Shown here piece by piece: positions 60,637 through 64,000 of a DNA stretch of 64,000 nt; position 1 is the first letter of the stretch, and the number at the start of each line of letters is the position of its first letter. Source of the stretch: Parapedobacter sp. SGR-10 (GTDB taxonomy: Bacteria > Bacteroidota > Bacteroidia > Sphingobacteriales > Sphingobacteriaceae); NCBI RefSeq assembly GCF_011030405.1, contig NZ_JAAJTJ010000025.1:1-64000 (forward strand), written 5' to 3'. The position numbers and the translations under genes are program-made. The notes below the pieces were generated by a model, which did not search any database, had not been told where the DNA came from, and saw only the letters and a list, made by a program, of their open reading frames with translations.

Positions 60637-60753
60637 TCCAACCATAAAATAATAGTAAGCAAAAATGTAACATGTAATTTCTTTCAGCCTTTCAGAAAAC
60701 AACGAGCCTGGTTAAGGTACGTTGGATGGTTTAATCCCTAAAAGGAAGAAATT

Positions 60754-62343
60754 ATGCTTACTATCCAGAATTTATCATACATACATCCTAACAAGGACCT
60801 GCTGTTCAGCAACATCCACCTGACCGTCAATCCAAACGAGAAGATCGCATTGATTGGCAACAATGGCACAGGAAAATCTACTTTATTAAAAATTATTGCC
60901 GGCGATTTAGAACCATCGGAAGGCATATTGAGCGTGGCTTCCAAAGCGTATTACATTCCACAGATCTTTGGGCAGTACAATCATCTGACGGTAGGAGAGG
61001 CCTTGGGCATCGATATCAAATTGAACGCCCTCCATCAAATTCTGTCCGGAGATGTTTCGGAAGAGCGCTACGATCTGCTCAACGACGATTGGACCATCGA
61101 AGAGCGCTGTACGGAAGCCTTGAAGGATTGGCAATTGCATGATTTGGACCTATCACAAAAAATGGAAACGTTGAGCGGAGGCCAAAAGACCAAGGTTTTT
61201 TTGGCGGGTATATCCATTCATCAGCCCGAACTGCTGTTGCTGGACGAACCGAGTAATCATCTGGACAGCGTGGGTAGAAGGCTTTTGTATGACTTTATCC
61301 AACACAGCAAACAGACCCTCATCATCGTGAGCCACGACAGAAAATTGCTGAACCTCTTGCCTAAAGTTTGCGAATTGACCAGAAATGGCATGACGATTTA
61401 TGGAGGCAGTTATGATTTCTATGCCGAACAAAAAGAAATAGAACGCCATGCACTTGCCCAGGATATCCATAGCAAGGAAAAAGCGCTGAAAAAAGCCAAG
61501 GAAAAAGAGCGGGAGACGATAGAACGGCAACAAAAGTTGGATGCCCGTGCAAAAAAGAATGTAGGGAAAGCAGGTCTTCCGAAGATCGTGGCCAATACCT
61601 GGAAAAACAGTGCAGAACGCAGTACCGCCAAAATCGCAGGTGTACATACCGAAAAAATCGGAAACATACATCAGGAGTTACAGGACTTGCGCTCGTCACA
61701 ATCGGAAACTGATCAGATGAAATTTGGATTTGACCACCCCAAACTGCATAAGGGTAAAAATCTCTTTATCGCAAAAGACATCAACTTTGGTTATGATCCT
61801 GAAAAATATCTCTGGGTCGAAAACCTCAACCTGCAAATCGTCAGTGGTGAACGCATAGCCATAAAAGGTGCCAATGGTTCGGGCAAAACGACATTGATCC
61901 AATTGATATTGGGCAATCTGGACCCACAAATCGGTACGGTCTATCGGACAGATAGCCAATCGGTTTATATCGATCAGGATTATTCTTTGATAAACAACAG
62001 ATTAAATATTTACGAGCAAGCAGAATCATTCAATACAATGGCACTACAAGAGCATGAGATCAAAACGAGGCTGAATCGCTTTTTGTTTACCAAAGACGAT
62101 TGGGACAAGCCCTGCACTGCCTTGAGTGGTGGGGAAAGAATGCGGCTGATGTTGTGCTGTTTAAGCATCGGCAAGCGGTCTCCCGATATCATTGTGCTGG
62201 ATGAACCAACCAACAATCTCGACATCCAGAATATAGAAATACTGACAGGTGCCATCAACGATTACCAGGGGACACTGCTCGTTGTCTCCCATGATGAAAC
62301 ATTTCTCGCACAGATCGGGATCGAAAGGATAGTAGAGGTTTAA
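60754..62343 (+). CDS. ABC-F family ATPase, possible antibiotic-resistance (ribosome protection) type
   Basis: This 529-residue protein has two ABC domains without membrane segments. Walker A is GNNGTGKSTLL near 36 and GANGSGKTTLI near 373; signatures are LSGGQKTKVFL and LSGGERMRLML, and Walker B are LLLDEPSNHLD and VLDEPTNNLD, so both sites look complete. The linker (about 220-300) is long and charged, as in ribosome-protecting ABC-F proteins. AAGGAAG lies 7 nt upstream of the ATG, an unusually strong Shine-Dalgarno for this genome. With the long leader this resembles antibiotic-inducible ABC-F genes; the drug class is unknown. Confidence 0.88.
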   Translation: MLTIQNLSYIHPNKDLLFSNIHLTVNPNEKIALIGNNGTGKSTLLKIIAGDLEPSEGILSVASKAYYIPQIFGQYNHLTVGEALGIDIKLNALHQILSGDVSEERYDLLNDDWTIEERCTEALKDWQLHDLDLSQKMETLSGGQKTKVFLAGISIHQPELLLLDEPSNHLDSVGRRLLYDFIQHSKQTLIIVSHDRKLLNLLPKVCELTRNGMTIYGGSYDFYAEQKEIERHALAQDIHSKEKALKKAKEKERETIERQQKLDARAKKNVGKAGLPKIVANTWKNSAERSTAKIAGVHTEKIGNIHQELQDLRSSQSETDQMKFGFDHPKLHKGKNLFIAKDINFGYDPEKYLWVENLNLQIVSGERIAIKGANGSGKTTLIQLILGNLDPQIGTVYRTDSQSVYIDQDYSLINNRLNIYEQAESFNTMALQEHEIKTRLNRFLFTKDDWDKPCTALSGGERMRLMLCCLSIGKRSPDIIVLDEPTNNLDIQNIEILTGAINDYQGTLLVVSHDETFLAQIGIERIVEV

Positions 62344-62346
62344 GAA

Positions 62347-62378
62347 AATAGCGAAAAAACAACAGTTTTTTCGCTATT
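62347..62378 (+). terminator. Terminator after the ABC-F gene
   Basis: AATAGCGAAAAAA pairs perfectly with TTTTTTCGCTATT around CAACAG, directly after the stop codon. Confidence 0.85.
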
Positions 62379-62399
62379 CAATTTTTTGAGATCACTTAT

Positions 62400-63140
62400 C
62401 TATGCACTTTTCAAACTCTTTTCACCCAACCACCAACTTGGTTTCAGACTTTCTTTCGCGCGCATGTTGTAATCTTGTACGAAGTTTTTGATATATTCAA
62501 CGGCTTCTTCCGAACTGTCCGTAAAAAATACCAAATCCTTGTCTTCGGGAGAAATCGTTTTTTCTTCGACCATCTTGTCCAGATGTTGTAGGATATTCAT
62601 GTAGTATGGTTTGTCCATGACAACAATTGGGTATTTGATTAGCTTTCCGGTCTGCACAAGTGTATAGGTTTCGAAAAACTCATCCAATGTGCCTATACCT
62701 CCGGGCATGATGACAAAAGCAATCGAATATTTGCGTAGCAGCTCCTTGCGGACAAAAAAGGAGTCTATATTCACGAATTTGTCCATATAGGGATTGTGCA
62801 TCTGCTCATGCGGCAGAATAATGTTGCAGCCGACAGATCTGCCGTTGACGTCTTTGGCGCCGCGGTTTGCGGCTTCCATGACACCCGGGCCACCTCCGGT
62901 CATGATGGTGAGGCCGAGCTTGGCAATCTCTGCCGAAATATGACGTGCTTGTTTGTAAAACAGATGATCTTCCTGAAAGCGCGCCGATCCGTATACGGTT
63001 ACACATGGTCCTACAAAATGTAGGGTACGCAAACCTTTTATAAACTGTTTGACAACTCCCAATACATACAGAAACTCTTGCCAACGATTCTGTACATTAT
63101 TTAAAAATCCAATCTCTTGCCTAACAAATTGTTCACCCAT
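62400..63140 (-). CDS. LOG-family protein (TIGR00730, cytokinin riboside 5'-monophosphate phosphoribohydrolase-like)
   Basis: This 246-residue Rossmann protein has the LOG motif IMPGGIGTLDEFFE near residues 144-157 and the upstream GGGPGVMEAANRGA near 82-95, both conserved in LOG enzymes. It should release adenine or cytokinin-like bases from nucleoside 5'-monophosphates. The ring of the substrate in this phylum is not known. ATG 63140 gives the family length. It is convergent with the ABC-F gene. Confidence 0.88.
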   Translation of the reverse strand: MGEQFVRQEIGFLNNVQNRWQEFLYVLGVVKQFIKGLRTLHFVGPCVTVYGSARFQEDHLFYKQARHISAEIAKLGLTIMTGGGPGVMEAANRGAKDVNGRSVGCNIILPHEQMHNPYMDKFVNIDSFFVRKELLRKYSIAFVIMPGGIGTLDEFFETYTLVQTGKLIKYPIVVMDKPYYMNILQHLDKMVEEKTISPEDKDLVFFTDSSEEAVEYIKNFVQDYNMRAKESLKPSWWLGEKSLKSA

Positions 63141-63234
63141 TTTTCGTCTTTCTTATTTTTTTTGATTTTCTTGAAGCGATAAATATCCAAAAAAATGTCT
63201 TATTATCCTAATTTTCTGATGTAGAGGTGTTGAA

Positions 63235-63271
63235 AACAAAAGAAGCCGCCCTAAACTCAGGAACGGCTTCT
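63235..63271 (-). terminator. Terminator after the FISUMP gene
   Basis: On the reverse strand AGAAGCCG pairs with CGGCTTCT and is followed by a T-rich run, about 20 bases past the stop codon. Confidence 0.75.
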
Positions 63272-63290
63272 CTTTTGGCAACTTACAATT

Positions 63291-64000
63291 TTAATTGTCC
63301 GAAGTTTGGATGCTTGTCGCATTGAGGCTTCGGATGCTCAAAGCTCGCGCTATGGGCTCGTTACTTAGCGTTCCACTCGTGGTATATCCTCTTGCCGAAT
63401 TATTGTTATACGTACGACACCAGAATCTCCCCGCATTGTCTCCAGCTTGAGAGTACCAAGTACCATTCGTGGTTCTATACCCCGCATTTATGGCAGAGAA
63501 ACCAGTAATGTTGTCGTCAGCACGACGCACGTCTGGTGTTCCTACAGTTTGCAATGGGTCACTAAACGTCATAAACCCTCTTAGACGGGTATCCGAGCCA
63601 ATATAACTGATTAAACTATTCCTGTCTAGAGCTGTAGGAACCAACCACCCGGCTGGTGACAAGTTGTCTTCAATATCCTGATCAACAGTGTTCAGACCAG
63701 CAGCAGATAAGGAAGTAAAGCCTCCTATAGCTAAATAATTATAATGAAGGCCATACCTCGCCCGGTTAACAATGGCCTCATCGGCCGTCGATGCACCGTT
63801 TACATAACCGTAGATAACATAATATTCCGGCACCCTGTCTTGATTGTCTAACCTATTGGTAGTGATTGGACTACCATTTCTATAATACACCGTATTCAGA
63901 TTCTTGCCCATCCAATACTGCGCACCGATCTTGACGATAGGATATTCATTGTGCTCACTACCACGTACATCAATGATAAGATGTGGCTCTACAGTGGTCG
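63291..64000 (-). CDS. FISUMP-domain protein, 5' end outside the window
   Basis: The frame is open from the window edge (64000) to the stop at 63291, so only the C-terminal 235 or so residues are present. The segment VKIGAQYWMGKNLNTVYYRNG matches the start of a FISUMP (Fibrobacter succinogenes major paralogous) domain, which continues through GWLVPTALDRNSLISYIGS, FMTFSDPLQ, and a C-terminal RFWCRTYNNNSARGY to the end. Such domains occur in secreted or lipid-anchored surface proteins of Bacteroidota. An internal ATG at 63911 is not a real start. Function unknown; the missing part probably carries the signal peptide. Confidence 0.8.
   Translation of the reverse strand, partial: TTVEPHLIIDVRGSEHNEYPIVKIGAQYWMGKNLNTVYYRNGSPITTNRLDNQDRVPEYYVIYGYVNGASTADEAIVNRARYGLHYNYLAIGGFTSLSAAGLNTVDQDIEDNLSPAGWLVPTALDRNSLISYIGSDTRLRGFMTFSDPLQTVGTPDVRRADDNITGFSAINAGYRTTNGTWYSQAGDNAGRFWCRTYNNNSARGYTTSGTLSNEPIARALSIRSLNATSIQTSDN

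Noticed and set aside
63291..63911. FISUMP gene starting at the ATG at 63911
   Set aside because: The frame continues open to the window edge and the conserved domain motif spans the ATG, so the gene begins outside the window.

Overview
This 64-kb window looks like chromosome of a Bacteroidota bacterium, most likely Sphingobacteriaceae (Sphingobacterium or a close relative). The reasons are a type III glutamine synthetase, a DUF4290-murA pair, a MurA with Asp in place of the catalytic Cys, a PfkA/BadF-type kinase/GapA cluster, a TIGR01201 HU-like protein, a FISUMP-domain surface protein, few Shine-Dalgarno sequences, and many Bacteroidota promoters (TTTG/TTG, about 19 bp, then TAnnTTTG). I saw no rRNA, tRNA, CRISPR array, integrase or intact transposase.

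Layout. 1-34 kb is mostly housekeeping: exonuclease-trxB, a sodium/solute symporter, an oxidoreductase, a trehalose operon (otsAB fusion plus GH15), DUF72, an ABC-F protein, a PBP4-type peptidase, a glycolytic operon (pfkA, BadF-family kinase, gapA) divergent from a degenerate Nudix regulator, ispE, a radical SAM protein, a VanX-like dipeptidase, UvrD/PcrA, murA, a YceI lipoprotein, glnN, mnmE and an Mph-type macrolide phosphotransferase. Two inverted copies of a roughly 600-bp non-coding repeat (362-959 and 19657-20299) bracket 18.7 kb of this region. 34.8-38.9 kb is a decayed type I restriction-modification locus: hsdR lacks its 5' end and has an amber stop, and fragments of hsdS and hsdM are fused. 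39-43 kb holds a BNR-4 secreted protein and valS. 43.1-50.8 kb is an RND efflux operon with two TlpA-like thioredoxins. 51-57 kb is a sulfide/persulfide module (Crp regulator, TauE, OsmC, CstB-like persulfide dioxygenase-rhodanese, small membrane proteins, thioredoxin, two YeeE/YedE halves). 57-64 kb has a methyltransferase, a universal stress protein, an ArsR-SRPBCC-DoxX-YdeI operon with a visible operator, a second ABC-F protein, a LOG-family protein and the 3' part of a FISUMP gene.

Most notable observations. (1) The two copies of the 600-bp repeat differ by paired changes that preserve hairpins, which suggests a structured RNA or DNA element and not a gene. (2) Seven copies of a heptanucleotide-periodic repeat sit between genes of the sulfide module. 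They supply stop codons, C-terminal residues and start-codon leaders, one copy is inserted in frame in a coding sequence, and two flank a four-helix-bundle (S23/IVP-like) gene. (3) Several genes have a TAnnTTTG-type -7 element ending 4 nt before the start codon, which predicts leaderless mRNAs.
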